From contig BLAL01000285.1 of NCBI GenBank assembly GCA_015698045.1, positions 62,001 through 126,000 on the forward strand: DNA of 64,000 bases, read 5' to 3'. The notes under the pieces are model-generated. The model saw nothing but the letters and a program-made list of their open reading frames with translations, was not told the origin of the DNA and ran no database searches. Both the position numbers and the translations under genes were made by a program. Below, piece by piece: positions 11,831 to 24,242 of the stretch; the first letter of the stretch is position 1; every line of letters starts with the position of its first letter. The stretch is from Rhizophagus clarus. Its lineage: Eukaryota; Glomeromycota; Glomeromycetes; Glomerales; Glomeraceae.

Positions 11831-12215
11831 AATACATTTAGGTGTATCTGTAATAAGAGGGAGTAAAAAACTTAATTACTTACCATTATATTATTTTAAC
11901 ATGAGAAAATATTACATTTTCCAGTTTATTTAAACTAGTATAAAGTAAATAATGCATAATGCCCAACAACTATTATGAAAATATACTCGCAAAAAATTTT
12001 TTCAATTAATTAACCTGTCTTTTGTGGAATAAATCGTTGATCAGATCATCTGCTATGTAACAGTAATTCTATATTTATACAGGTTAATCTAAACTTTTGA
12101 ATTGTGCAACGCATGATTCATCTGCGCTTGATGAGTGCCTAATCTATCCTTGCCACTATCCTTGACTTGCTAACAAGTGTTAGCCAATTAATTCTCTTTA
12201 GTAATAACGAATTTA
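11831..12215. other. AT-rich intergenic stretch
   Basis: Nothing supportable is seen. Confidence 0.4.
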
Positions 12216-12305
12216 GAGGCCTGCAACAGGCCGGGTCCGGGTCGGGTTTTGGTTTTCATAAATTTTCCAGGCCGAGTCCGGGTTCAGATTCTAAACCTGG
12301 ATTTT
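12216..12305 (+). repeat. GC-rich repeat (GGGTCCGGGTCGGG type), copy 1
   Basis: GGCCGGGTCCGGGTCGGG and related phrases stand out in AT-rich DNA. The same phrases recur in the same orientation at 13510-13582, so these are not simple inverted ends. Confidence 0.5.
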
Positions 12306-13173
12306 TATTAATTCTGGACAAAATTATAATTAATTCTGACCAAATTAAACTTGAAATTAAAAGTTACGCACATTTTTTTACTAAATTTTTTCTTTAGTGT
12401 ATTATTTTAGAGTTGCATGACGAACCAATAATTTTTATACTTATTTTAACCATTTTTCTTATAAAATTTTCATTTATTTTCAAGTGTAAATAATAAATTA
12501 TTTTTAAAACACCAAAGTTTCGTATTGATAAAAGAATGTCAAATCGCTGTGCCACAAAATTTATACGTGCATTGCATTATCAATATTATAGATTATGGAC
12601 ATGATCCTTCTAATTTTTATTATCGTGCTCCGCTGTATAATGATGATGACTTGTAATTTAATTATTTTTTATGTGTGAGTTTAATAATTACAATAAACTT
12701 TATTTAAGCTATATACAATACATGTGTTGTAATTATTAATTATGGCTATTAAGATTATTATTGAAAATAACAACAGAATTGATAAAACTTTATCAGCTGT
12801 TAATTTTGAAGCCAATTCTTCCAAATTTTAACTTTTATTCTCTTGAATTTTATTCAAAACTTTCAATGGCTTTCTCGTAACTTCAATATTACTGTTTGTT
12901 AAATTAATAACTTCACGATTATCTAGAAAAGGTTTAATTTTGTTAAATTGATTATTAAAAAATATAATAAAGTTTTTTAGAATATTACCATTAAGCAATG
13001 GCTTTGCAATAACGAAATTGTTTGTGGATAAAGTGTAAAAAAGGTTAGAAGACGGGAAAATAGAGAGAAATAAAATTGGATAAAGAAAAAAAAAATGATT
13101 TAGTTTATTATAGCTTAATTTGAGTTTATTAATAGTTTAAACGAATCATCATAATGTCACACGATAATATCAT
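12306..13173. other. AT-rich stretch between GC-rich repeats
   Basis: No gene is seen. It may be the interior of one element bounded by the two GC-rich blocks, but I could not find its true ends. Confidence 0.35.
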
Positions 13174-13317
13174 TATTGTGCTTGCGTTGATAAATATACA
13201 ATTATTAACCAATGCTGCATTCTGATTGGACAGATTTGGCCACGTAGTGGCCAAATCCTTACCAATCATCTGCTAGCATTGGTTAATAATTGTGATATTA
13301 ATCGCTACAAGCACTAT
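13174..13317. repeat. Near-perfect palindromic MITE
   Basis: The two halves are inverted copies around a centre near 13245 (GGCCACGTAGTGGCC). The left arm contains CAATTATTAACCAATGCT and the right arm its exact complement. The outer ends read ATTGTGCTTG and CAAGCACTAT. It can fold into a single long hairpin. Confidence 0.8.
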
Positions 13318-13509
13318 AATTTATAATTATATATATATTTTTTTATTATTTATTGATTTCTCACCATATAAGGTGGCAACTTCTTTGAATTATAGCTTCA
13401 AGATTTGTTCCTGTTAAAAATTTTTTTTGAGTGATTAAAGTGAACTACTCGTATAAAATTTTTTATTTGCTAGAAACAAAATTATTTACGTTACATTTTA
13501 AAAAATTAC

Positions 13510-13582
13510 GAGCCGGGTCCGAGTTGGGTCAGGTTTTTATATTATAAATCCGGGCCGGGTTCGGGTCGGGTTTCAAAATATG
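13510..13582 (+). repeat. GC-rich repeat, copy 2
   Basis: GAGCCGGGTCCGAGTTGGG and GGGCCGGGTTCGGGTCGGG, in the same sense as 12216-12305. Confidence 0.5.
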
Positions 13583-14512
13583 GGAAAATGCCCTATATGA
13601 TGGGTAACGAGACGATCTTTATTATTTTACTAATGCCATGAAAATTAGAGGCAATATTGGGTTAATGTTATACTTACTGTATCTATCTCAAATTACAGAA
13701 TTCTTAATTAAGTAACTAAACGTTACATTAAATCATTAATGTATTTAGATACAAGTGAAATTAATAGATATTAGGAAGAATAATAGACAGTTTCAAAAAC
13801 TTCTAGGTTAGAGTTTGTCAAATAAAATATGACAAGGAGATAGTTAAAAAGTTAAGATGATTACAGTTTAAATATAAGGAAATTGACAACTTTCAGAAAA
13901 TTCTTAAATGATAACTCAATTTCCAAAGTTAAATTAAGAAATGAACAGCACAGTATTCATGATTATTAAAATAGTAAGTATTTGAATAAAATGTTAAACA
14001 ATACATATCAGCGAATTTGTTCCATTACCCAAATATGTCGAATTTTAAACTAATAAAGATTAACTAGAATTAGGATATATAATACAATAACCTGAAGAGC
14101 AATGTCAATTTTTAAAAAGTACGGTTTAGGACGATTTAAAGTTTGGCCAGAATTAGCGTAATTTTGACCAAATTTAACGTAACAATAAATAAATAGTCAA
14201 TGCGAAAATTTTAAAAAGCAATTATTAATAAGGCAAATTAGTACTTAGCAAATACCAATAAAGATCATCACCATAATGCAACAATTAATGTAATTTATTT
14301 AGGTATTCGAAATTTTTATTTAGTTTAAAATTTATATTGTAAACGAAACTTGAGTCCAGAATTTAGATTGATTGAGAAACACCTGTATTACGCATATAAC
14401 TGAAACTTTTTTCATAGTACATAGAAATATAGTATCCTACGCAATTAAGTAAATAAATCAGTAAATCTGTTAATCTGAACTATCTGAATTTGTCGAGCAT
14501 TATTGTTGCTAC
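13583..14512. other. AT-rich intergenic stretch
   Basis: No coding, RNA or repeat feature that I can support. Confidence 0.4.
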
Positions 14513-14607
14513 TAGGCCTGTTCAGAATTGGTTGATCGGCTTTTTTGATTATGTTACACTAATCCCGTGATCAAAGTTCAATTTTGAGTTGTTTGATTGA
14601 TTGATCG

Positions 14608-14625
14608 TGATAAACTATTAACCAA
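14608..14625 (+). repeat. LINE-1 target-site duplication, left copy
   Basis: TGATAAACTATTAACCAA (18 bp) is repeated exactly at 23696-23713 after the LINE tail. Confidence 0.95.
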
Positions 14626-14791
14626 AAAAAGAAACGATTCCCGCTGATCAGTAGAACCAAAAATTTTGTAAAGAAAATTTTAAAATAAAAACATAACAAT
14701 AAATAAAAGAAAACAAAAACAAAAGCCTTTATTAATAGATAAATCACCGGGAAAAAGTTAATAACCAACTAACAAAAATAGAAATAGAAAA

Positions 14792-17182
14792 ATGACCTCT
14801 ACGCGAAAATTAAGAAGCAGCTCAAGCTCAAGCAACGCAACAATTAAAAAATCATCAATGACTGAAAAGACAGCAGCGACAAAAGCTGCCGACCTAGAAT
14901 TTTCCATTACTAAAAGCACCTATGGACTTGAAGAAGGTCCAACTGCAGAAGAAATAGTCAGAGAAATTTTACCACAAACCCAAGTCAAAAGACAAAGACA
15001 CTCTGCTGCAGCACTAGCAGATGATAACATGGAAGAAACAACTAACTTCCCGAGCAACAAAGTAACAGTAATCAACCAATTACAACAAGAACCTGAACTC
15101 CTAATCATAGAAAAAAATAACGAAAACATTAATTTCCTCAACGACCAAAAATCTAGGCTTAATGATTCAATCCATGCAACCCCCATGAATGTAGATCAAC
15201 AATCACATGACCTACAAACAACAACCGAAAATGACAAAGAAATTCATATGACAGTAGATCCACTAACTGAAATAAGCAGCGAGAATGAAAATATCACACC
15301 ATACAAATCTACTAAAGGAAAAAACAAAGAACAGAACGACAATAACACTATTGCAGAAATAGAAATTATCAATATTAATAACAATGAAAATAACCTATCA
15401 GAAGAATTCAGAGCTTTCACGTTAAAAAAATATTTTAAAAATTACACAGACAAACAAATCCACACGTGCATAAGAGATAAATTTGCAACAACTGAGAATT
15501 ACAAATTTGCAAAATCAGTAATAACCAAAAACAATGGTATAGAACTAGTAATAGTTAGCTTCTACAATAGAACAGCAAGAGACGCCATCCACGGAACCAC
15601 ATTAGGCAACTTCCCAGCAATATTTTGGAAATATGACGAAAAAGAAATAACTACAATTATTAACACAGAACTTGAAGAAATAGAAAAACACCTAATAAAA
15701 ATTGTCGACGTACCAAAACATTACACAGCAGATGACATCGTAAACATATTCAAACCCTTAGGCCAAATCAACGAGATAAAACAACTAGAAAGTGCAAAAT
15801 CATACTATAACAAAGAAACACAGCAATGGTTACCCAAAAGACCAACACCTTTCAACTCATTCAACATACGCTTCAACAATAGCAAATCAGTATCAAAAAT
15901 TTGGGAAAAAAACTGCTGGTCCGTAAAAGTAGAAAACCATACAATCAGAATCTTACCAATCGACACCAAATGTAATGAATACACAAAAAGGACAGAATGT
16001 TCATACAAAATAACAGGGTTATTCAAAGACACAACCATAGAAGATCTAGAACCCCTAGTAAAAGCTATCAAAGGAAAATCATGCACGATAGTACCAAATA
16101 GACACCCAAAACAAAAAACTAAAATAGCCTACGTCTATCTACCTAAAGAAGACTTTCTACCAAATCTAAGAGCCTTCAATCTAACCAAAGACCGAATAAT
16201 CTACATAAACCCTAGCTCAACACCAACATGCAACATATGTGGTCACCCAAATCATAAATTCGCTGAATGCCCCAATAAAGACACTATAAGACTATTCTGT
16301 AGACCCAGAGCAAGCAACATCGAACCCAAAGATCTTAAACCAAGATCATACCTCACAGCCAACATCAGAAATAGCGTCAATTACAACAACAGAACGCAGG
16401 TATCGATACAACATAACAACATGTCAACAAGACAAAGAAGTCAAAGTAGAGGAAGATCAAAAACACAATTGAACGAAAGAAAAAATAACTACCAAACACA
16501 AGACCTTTCAGAATCAAATCTTGACAGACACAACAAATACATGTCAAATTACGATCAGCCACAAGCAATAACCAACCAGCGAATAATCAACCAACTATCA
16601 AAAGAAATAGATAACATAAAATTAACAATCAAAAAGAACGAAGAAATAACTAACCAGCACGCCAAACAAATTCAAGAAATCAATCAAGTTACAATTCAAT
16701 TAACAAAATCAATCAGCAAAATCACAAGTACGCTAGACACTATAGTAGCGAACCAAGAAAAAATCCACACGATCGAAAAAACCCAACAAAAAATATTAGA
16801 AGCAATCCAAAATATTACGTCCAATAATATAAACAACGATCAAATAAACTACCAAACCAAACAAACACCTGCTCACGATCACACCAAACAATATCTACTA
16901 GACTACCCAAACGAGGAAATGATTAATGCGGTAGCCAATAGAAGCCCCAGACAACAAAAAAACCACCACCCAAGCCGACAAGTACAGTACATACCAAATA
17001 CACTAGTATCAGACGAAAATAGTACAAACCCAGAAGATGACCCCACTTCAACAAATGATACAGAACAAGTTTACTCAAAAATCTATAATGATGACACAAT
17101 TTCGATTACGGACACTGATAACGACCCAACAACCAACCAATCATCCTCCAACCAATGGTTCCTAGGAAGGATGATGTTCTAA
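14792..17182 (+). CDS. LINE-1 ORF1: nucleic-acid-binding protein with CCHC zinc knuckle
   Basis: The 796-residue ORF1 product probably coats the element's RNA. The first ATG follows an A-rich leader. The N-terminal 210 residues are polar and low in complexity. Residues about 210-450 contain two RRM-like segments (for example IVDVPKHYTADDIVNIF). A zinc knuckle CNICGHPNHKFAEC follows (C480, C483, H488, C493). The C-terminal part is Gln/Asn-rich with a heptad-like stretch near residues 600-680. The frame is intact and its end overlaps the first ATG of the ORF2 frame by 28 bases, which would fit stop-restart translation. Confidence 0.9.
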   Translation: MTSTRKLRSSSSSSNATIKKSSMTEKTAATKAADLEFSITKSTYGLEEGPTAEEIVREILPQTQVKRQRHSAAALADDNMEETTNFPSNKVTVINQLQQEPELLIIEKNNENINFLNDQKSRLNDSIHATPMNVDQQSHDLQTTTENDKEIHMTVDPLTEISSENENITPYKSTKGKNKEQNDNNTIAEIEIININNNENNLSEEFRAFTLKKYFKNYTDKQIHTCIRDKFATTENYKFAKSVITKNNGIELVIVSFYNRTARDAIHGTTLGNFPAIFWKYDEKEITTIINTELEEIEKHLIKIVDVPKHYTADDIVNIFKPLGQINEIKQLESAKSYYNKETQQWLPKRPTPFNSFNIRFNNSKSVSKIWEKNCWSVKVENHTIRILPIDTKCNEYTKRTECSYKITGLFKDTTIEDLEPLVKAIKGKSCTIVPNRHPKQKTKIAYVYLPKEDFLPNLRAFNLTKDRIIYINPSSTPTCNICGHPNHKFAECPNKDTIRLFCRPRASNIEPKDLKPRSYLTANIRNSVNYNNRTQVSIQHNNMSTRQRSQSRGRSKTQLNERKNNYQTQDLSESNLDRHNKYMSNYDQPQAITNQRIINQLSKEIDNIKLTIKKNEEITNQHAKQIQEINQVTIQLTKSISKITSTLDTIVANQEKIHTIEKTQQKILEAIQNITSNNINNDQINYQTKQTPAHDHTKQYLLDYPNEEMINAVANRSPRQQKNHHPSRQVQYIPNTLVSDENSTNPEDDPTSTNDTEQVYSKIYNDDTISITDTDNDPTTNQSSSNQWFLGRMMF

Positions 17183-20100
17183 CTCATACCTGGACTTACC
17201 TTTATCGAACTCATTTGATTCTCCAATTTGATTTTAACCCAACACTTCTTTTATATTCACATCGAAAAACTTCACAAATATTCATAATGATAGTACAACA
17301 AACAACACAAAATAATTTAGGTAATACATCTTCAACTTCTACAGAAAATCCAACAAAAAAACCCAAAAAAAATTTAGAAACATCAAAACCAAAAAAAAAA
17401 AATAATAATAATAATAATAACAATAATAATAAATATAATAACAATAACAATAACACCAATAATGACAATAACAACAGTTACAATTCAAATACATCACAAC
17501 ACCAAAGTATCGAACATTCTAACTTCATAAAATACGTCAACCTCCAAAGTTTCTATATACCCTTCAATAATTCACAAAAAGCATGTCCCATCATAGGTAT
17601 CGTATCGCACAACATACAAGGCGGCCACGATAATAAAATCGACGACATAATAACTTACATGTTCAACAACAACATCCATATCCTCCATATATGTGAAACA
17701 AGATCAAAAATTAAAATCACATCGAACGACAGTTCTCAAACAACCAACAAAAACTTCAACGTCACAAAAATACCGTACATACCAATTACGAATACAAGTA
17801 ACACAATTCACTTTTATTCAATCAACAACTTCATTAACGATAACATCAACAAAGGAGCGGGTAACAGTATCATAATATCCGAATTGTTCAACAAACATCT
17901 AACGAACATCTCCAGTTTTAATGGTAGAATAATTTCACTCAAATTCATGTTCCCTAAAAACACAACATTAAATATCATAGGAACATATTTACCACCATTA
18001 AGTAATGAGGCAAAATATAAGTCAGTTATGCCAGAATGTCTAAAAGAACTCAAACATTTAACAGACCACCGTGAGTGGAATCAAAATAAAAACTTCAACA
18101 TTCTTCTTGGAGATCTCAATATAGATTGGAATAAAGACTCGGCACGACGCACGCATGCCAAAACTCTAGCTCAATTATTAAAGGAAAAAAATCTGAAAGA
18201 CTGTTTCAAAACATTACTAATCAAAACCGAAAATACATACCACTCGGGAAATACCTCTACCAGAATCGACTACATTTACGGAAATAACAACGTAATCAAC
18301 AACACTGCGAACCTAACCAATGAGAATACTAACCAATTTTACAGCTCAGATCACAACATAATAAGTTGTTACTTAGCAACACACAACCTCTTCAACATAA
18401 ACATACAAAACACAAACCCACATTGGATAGATTACGCCAATGAAGTAACATCACATGATCATAAAAGACGCCTTAACGAGACATATACGACGAAAAAACC
18501 TGAATGCTGGAATAATTACACACAACAACTAAACACGTTATTAAACAATACAAAGTCACAATATTACGACATCAACTACTCACAACGTCCATTAAAACAA
18601 ATAGATGAAAAAACCAACTTTTTAATTAATCATGTGATCAAAATATGTAAAAACACACTGATAAAGAAGAAAATACACTTCGAAGCAACATCAGACAAAA
18701 CTCCTCACATAATCAAACAACTAAAAAACCAAAAGAAATATGTCGATTTACTAATCATTCATACACAAAACTATATAGATTTAAAGCTTTTAAAACAACC
18801 GCCAACTTCGTCATCATTAATTAATCCAAGAAACTTAACAAAAGATAAAATAATTCACCTACATCAAATGGACAAACACTTTGCCTATGACAAATTCTGG
18901 CAAACAAACACTCTCACAAAACTAAGACGTTTAAGCCTAATATTCAATCACGAATACACTTGGCCGACCGAAATCACTCAATATACGATAGAACACATTA
19001 CGTACAACTTAACCTTATTAAAATCACTTATCGACGAGAAATTCAACAAAGAAACTAGCAAGTGGAAGCTTAATAGTATTAACAACGCTATTACAGCAAG
19101 AGAACAAAACTACAAAATCTCTCCCACAAAATTACTAAATTCCATCCTTGAACGAACCCCAAACAAAATCAACTTAGAAAAAATTGTAATACAAAACCAA
19201 AACACGCAAGATACAATACTTATAACGAATCCAGAAACAATTGAACAAGAAACAATCAATCATTACCAAACAGTAGGCAATAGCACGAGTCACCACAACA
19301 TGCCCAACTATCATACTATACATGATTTACCTCCATCATGGCAGGAAGTATATCGGCCAAAAAATACACCACAAGCAGACCGTGATTCTTTGTTAATACC
19401 AATATCACAAGAGGAACTGACTAACGTCATAAAAAATTTACCCAATAATAAAGCAGCTGGACCGAATGGTCTAACATACGAAATCTGGAAAAAGTTCCCA
19501 AGTAATCACTATGACCTAATAGTAAATTTATTTAATGATATAATGAATTCAAAAACAATCCCCTCCAGGTGGCAAGAAGCACTGCTATACCCAATTCCGA
19601 AACCGGAATATTGGAACTGCGACCTAACAAAAACACGCCCAATCATCCTCTTAGACACCTTAAGAAAAATCTTCACGAAAATTTTAACACAACGGCTGCA
19701 ACATTATTTAACTAACACAACTATACTTCAAAAAACCAACCAAGCAGGTCTACACGGATCCTCGACCATGGAAATCATTTTCAAGATACAAACAATTATT
19801 GACTACCACAAAGATACCAACATGGTAAACTCGCCCTTTTACATTATGATCCAAGATCTTTCAAAGGCTTATGATCGAGTAAATCTAAGCCTTTTGGACC
19901 TAGCATTAAAAAGAATAGGATTACCTGCCAGCTTTACCGGAATAATAATTAACCTATTCAAAAACCACAAAAATAGTATAATTTTACCAACATTACTATC
20001 TGAAAGCTACGACCTCAAAATGGGTATCATACAAGGTGAGGTATGCTCGCCACTGCTATGGATCACCTACTACGACCCGCTATTCGAAGCAATAGAAAAA

Positions 20101-23100
20101 TCAACAACTCAAGGCATCACATTAAATACCAGGATACCAAAATCAATATACCACTCTGATGATCACTTCGTCCACCAAGAAAATATCAAATTATTAGGAT
20201 ATCTAGACGACACTACGTGGACAGAAAATTCTTTAACAAACTTGTCTACCTCACTTAACACAGCAGACGAATTTTACTCCCTAGCAAACATCAAAATCAA
20301 TAAAAACAAATGCAAACTCCTTACAAACGACCCACAACTAATTAATACACCTTCCGTACAACTCCCTTTTGGTAATGAAATAGTAGACATAGAAATAATC
20401 AAAAACACCAATTCTATCCGAATACTAGGAGCATATTTCAATGCATTTAACAATCACAAACAAACGTTCACAAAAATCAAACGAATAGTCTCACAATTTG
20501 TATACTTACTAAAACCCAAAAAATTATCTAACGACATGGTCACTTACGTAATAGAAGCGGTTTTATACCCAAGATTAGAGTATTTAACACAAAACTTTGC
20601 GCTACCAGCATCGCTAACATCCTTCATAAACACAAAACTACGTTCACTATACAAACACATTACCACATTAGCCCGATCAACACTTAACGAGATAATTCAC
20701 TCTCCACTATTTCGATCGCCCAAAAACATTATTGACCACATGGCAAAAGCTAAAGCATCACTTCTCTTAGCTCAAGCAAATAGCCCATTAACAGAAAATT
20801 GTTTCAAAATATTAACTATGATGTCACAATTAAAATTTTGGTACCCGTCGTCACCCTTTACATTAATTCAATCCTTTAAAAAACCTCACCCATCGTTCAA
20901 TACGTTTGAATCTACAATTTTCTTACTCAGACACTTTAATATAGAATTTAACACCAACTGGGCATTTCATGTCAAAGGTGGCACATCACCTATAGTAGAC
21001 TACATAATTAATACACCTAAATTCTTCAGTTATCTTAAAAGTTTAAAAAAGAAAAAAGTCTTATTTCTAGACCAACTAACGCAACCAGATGGAGTCTTTT
21101 TAAAAACTTGGCCAGAAATCAAACATAATCTACCCTCAAAGACAGGATGCACCCCTGGATGGTATCAATACTTAAAAGACACGATACTCATCAACAAACA
21201 CGCTCTATGACTAGACACCCCACTGGATATTACTTATCCACCAACAAACAAGGCCAAACGACCTAAAATAGACCTCAATAACCATCAACGTATAGTCAAA
21301 GGAAGCAATGAATGGGTCTCATTTTGGGATCCAATTACCCGAAACTTAACCATAGGAAGGATCATTCAAAAAAATTATACTAATCAAGACCGCCCTACAG
21401 CTCATGTAGAACATTGGATACCCATCATCCCGTCAACCAGCGAGGAACTTACACCACGTAAAATCTTGCAAGCACTCAACAAATGTGAAGGTTGTAAACT
21501 TCACGACCCTCAATTTATTGGATCCTTTTCGTACAGTTGTGCTATACTTAAACTTCTCTCTAACGTCCTTAAAATTAAAGTAACCAGTTCGCCATCAACA
21601 CCAGGATTTCATACTGATATACCTCCAATAACATCTACACATAAAAAACCTTACTTCTTAACACTACCGTTATCTACTTTACGAGCGCAAGCTCTAGCAG
21701 ATTATTCTTCAAATCTTTCTAGACACAATTTAAAAAATAATTTTCCAATTCATTCTGTTCCTATTATGAATACACATTCTTGTAAATTTTTAGATTTATT
21801 TTTTTTAGATAATAATACGATCATCAATTTAAATAGAATAGCATACCATATTTCTAATAGTACTAATATCTCTTTTTACACTGATGGTTCTTGTATCACA
21901 GATCATAGTACCAAGTCGATAATGGGTATAGGTTGGGTGGTCAACAATCTCCCATCAATTCCCCTATCATCATTACAATTTTCGTGTAAAGCTTACAAAT
22001 TCCCATCATCAACCAAAGCAGAAGCACTGGCTCTAGTTAGCGCTCTAGCAGTTTGCCCTCAACGAAGCACTATTACAATCTATACAGATTCAAAATGCAT
22101 TATCAACACATTCAATTACGTCTGTTCACGATCTTCTGAACGACAATTTTTAAAAATCAACAATTACTTAATTTGGAAAGCCATCGTAAAAATTATTGAT
22201 ACACATAATTTAGTTGTCTCACTCATAAAGTTAAAGCCCATTCCAACGATCACTTTAACGATTTAGCTGATAATTTAGCAAAAGAAGGCACCTCAGCACC
22301 ATCATTCATAGATATCAATCCCGCGGCTGTCAAACTCAACGCTTATTACAAGTGGAACTTACCCAAAGCATTAAACAAAGACAATGTTCACCCCTTAGTC
22401 ATTGATCGAAACATTCGTCATGCCATTGCGGACATCACTAATTTTCAAGGTTTCAACAAATTTTTAGCCCACTACCGAATAGAAGACATTCGTAAAGCAA
22501 CATTTAAAAATGCGATTGATTGGAAATGGACCAAAGAATGGTTCAATCACAACCCGGTAGACGACTTGCCTACAAGTCATAAACTCACAAAGTTCAGAGC
22601 ATGGCAAATGAAAAATTGTAGCAACTCCTTACCCACTATGGACATTTTACAAAAGTACAACCCAGAATTATTCGCGAACGTATCATTATGTTGGCATTGT
22701 AAAACAGAAAAAGAAACTAACCAACATTTATGGCTCTGCCCTACAATTCTTAAACAAATAAAACCGCATTTCAAACAACTGACTTTGCGGTTCATAGCTC
22801 TCGTTCAATCATCAGCTGACACGCTACAAGTAGACATATCTAACACATTCAGAACCAATCCAATTTTCAGTTGGAGCTTCCGTTCATCAGACAGATTTTT
22901 ACCGTCATCATCAGACCACGCATTTTACCTCACGTGTAGAGGGTTCTGCACCAACATATTTACATCGATATTCACCAAATTCTTCAGCGCTAAAATCAGA
23001 AGACAAAGCAACAAGTTACTACTGATAATATTCAGCGAACTCACAACCTTTCTGAAGCAAAACATTTGGAAACCCAGAAATCTTTTATTTAAAAGATGGA

Positions 23101-23402
23101 AACTTGAAAGAAACATCACGTCAAAACTGCTCAAATCACGAAGTACCAAATTCTCTTCCAAAAAACGTAAACGCCGTTCCGACGAGACTACTAGGTCAAC
23201 CAACGCACGAAACAGAACTCATGGTCTAACACCTCAAAGTACAGCGCTCGTACGCAATCACATAGATACGTGTCAAAGTCTTTATGCCGATCTATTTTCA
23301 TCCGCTAACATCACTGATTTCATCAAATCAAAAGAATTAATAGACGCCAGAGTAGCTTACATTATTGCTACTTCTAGCAATTTTCTACACAATGGTCCGT
23401 GA
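17155..23402 (+). pseudogene. LINE-1 ORF2: endonuclease, reverse transcriptase and RNase H (one stop, one frameshift)
   Basis: It nicks target DNA, copies the RNA and carries an RNase H domain. The frame opens with an ATG at 17155; a second candidate start is at 17287, just before a poly-Asn run. The endonuclease covers about residues 140-400 (VSHNIQGG, LLGDLNIDW, SSDHN). RT motifs are QDLSKAYDRV (about 900), GIIQGEVCSPLLW (about 957) and YLDD (about 1016). RNase H follows (FYTDGSC, STKAEALAL, IYTDSKC), then VKAHSNDHFNDLADNLAKEG in the next frame. A terminal zinc-finger-like CWHC...H...C lies near 22690. Damage is an in-frame TGA at 21208-21210 and a one-base frame change near 22225-22230; the rest is open to 23402. 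Confidence 0.9.
17398..17475 (+). repeat. AAT/AAC microsatellite inside ORF2
   Basis: Encodes a run of asparagines near the N-terminus of ORF2. It is likely a variable-length linker. Confidence 0.85.
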
Positions 23403-23695
23403 TACAACCATTTAGTTAACAGAGATAGTTATTTAACTTTTAGTTTAGATGCAATTTTATTTTTTGGGTGGGGGTATAAAGGTGCTTAACTTTCCCTTTC
23501 GTGGTTCGTACAGATACCCTTATTAAAAGGCTATCTGCGTTCTATTATACCATTATCGGGAGCGAGGCTGGGGTTTTCCTTGGTTAATTCTTTATGAACG
23601 TATTTTTAACTATTTTTATTGTTTAGGATAGTTTCTTTTATGTATACATATAGATGACTCAATCCCTCACTTAAATAAATAAATAAATAAATAAA

Positions 23696-23713
23696 TGATA
23701 AACTATTAACCAA
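23696..23713 (+). repeat. LINE-1 target-site duplication, right copy
   Basis: Exact copy of 14608-14625, directly after the AAAT tail. Confidence 0.95.
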
Positions 23714-23908
23714 CCAATAAGTAGTTGCTTTTGTTGTTTTGTTTATTTTCGTCACTATTTTTTGTCTACTCGACCAAAACGACCTACGTTTTTTTTGGTA
23801 CATATTAATCGGTTTATTGATCATTCTACCAAAAAATTTATTGGTCATAATTTTTAGTGTAACCGATCAAAAATTACAATCAATCAATTATGAACTGGCC
23901 TACTGTTG

Positions 23909-24155
23909 AACTACCCCAAGAGCACCCCAAAAAATTCTGCGACACGTGATTTTTGGCCAGCGTTATGCGGAGTTATGCACTGACATGTGATAGTGCCAGA
24001 TACGCCCGTGTCAAATATGGGTGTGACAAATGTTTTTACAAACTGTCCCTCAGATACTTATGAATAATGGAAGATTGGAGGTGTGACACAGGTGTGACAA
24101 AAATTTTATATGATCACGTGATCGCAGAATTTTTCGGGATGCTCTTGGGGTTAAT
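23909..24155. mobile_element. Mutator-like MITE (247 bp)
   Basis: Long inverted ends: CCCCAAGAGCACCCCAAAAA at the left and TTTTTCGGGATGCTCTTGGG at the right, each followed inward by a CACGTGAT motif. The 9-bp duplication CTACTGTTG flanks it (23900-23908 and 24156-24164), as in Mutator-like elements. It inserted at the right edge of the TA-flanked MITE. Inner phrases match the 5437-5660 element. Confidence 0.8.
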
Positions 24156-24242
24156 CTACTGTTGCTTTATTACATGTGATTAGAGATGATATGAATTATT
24201 GCCATTTTCAAATTGAGAAAATCCGATTTTGCGAGGTTATCA

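Larger units (their letters stand above)
14626..23695 (+). mobile_element. LINE-1: full-length non-LTR retrotransposon (9.07 kb)
   Basis: An apurinic-type endonuclease LINE with RNase H. It has about 165 bases of 5' leader, ORF1 (14792-17182), ORF2 (17155-23402) and about 290 bases of 3' region ending in a run of AAAT units. The exact 18-bp duplication at both ends shows a full insertion. The coding strand is rich in A and C and poor in T and G, except for a T-rich island at about 21660-21930. Damage is light: one in-frame TGA and one frameshift in ORF2. Domain order suggests the I/Tad1 side of the LINE tree, but placement needs a phylogeny. Confidence 0.95.
14515..23900. mobile_element. TA-flanked MITE split by LINE-1
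   Basis: The left piece is 14515-14625 and the right piece 23714-23900. The ends are inverted repeats (GGCCTGTTCAGAATTGGTTG at the left; complement of the right end GGCCAGTTCATAATTGATTG), and both halves share GTTACACTAA. TA flanks both ends (14513-14514 and 23901-23902), as for Tc1/mariner-type elements. LINE-1 inserted into it, so the MITE is older. Confidence 0.75.

Noticed and set aside
12216-13582. GC-rich blocks as the two ends of one transposon
   Set aside because: The blocks have the same orientation and I found no inverted ends or duplication, so they are listed only as repeats.
17211-17474. Leu-rich minus-strand ORF
   Set aside because: Antisense of the AAT/AAC microsatellite in LINE-1 ORF2.
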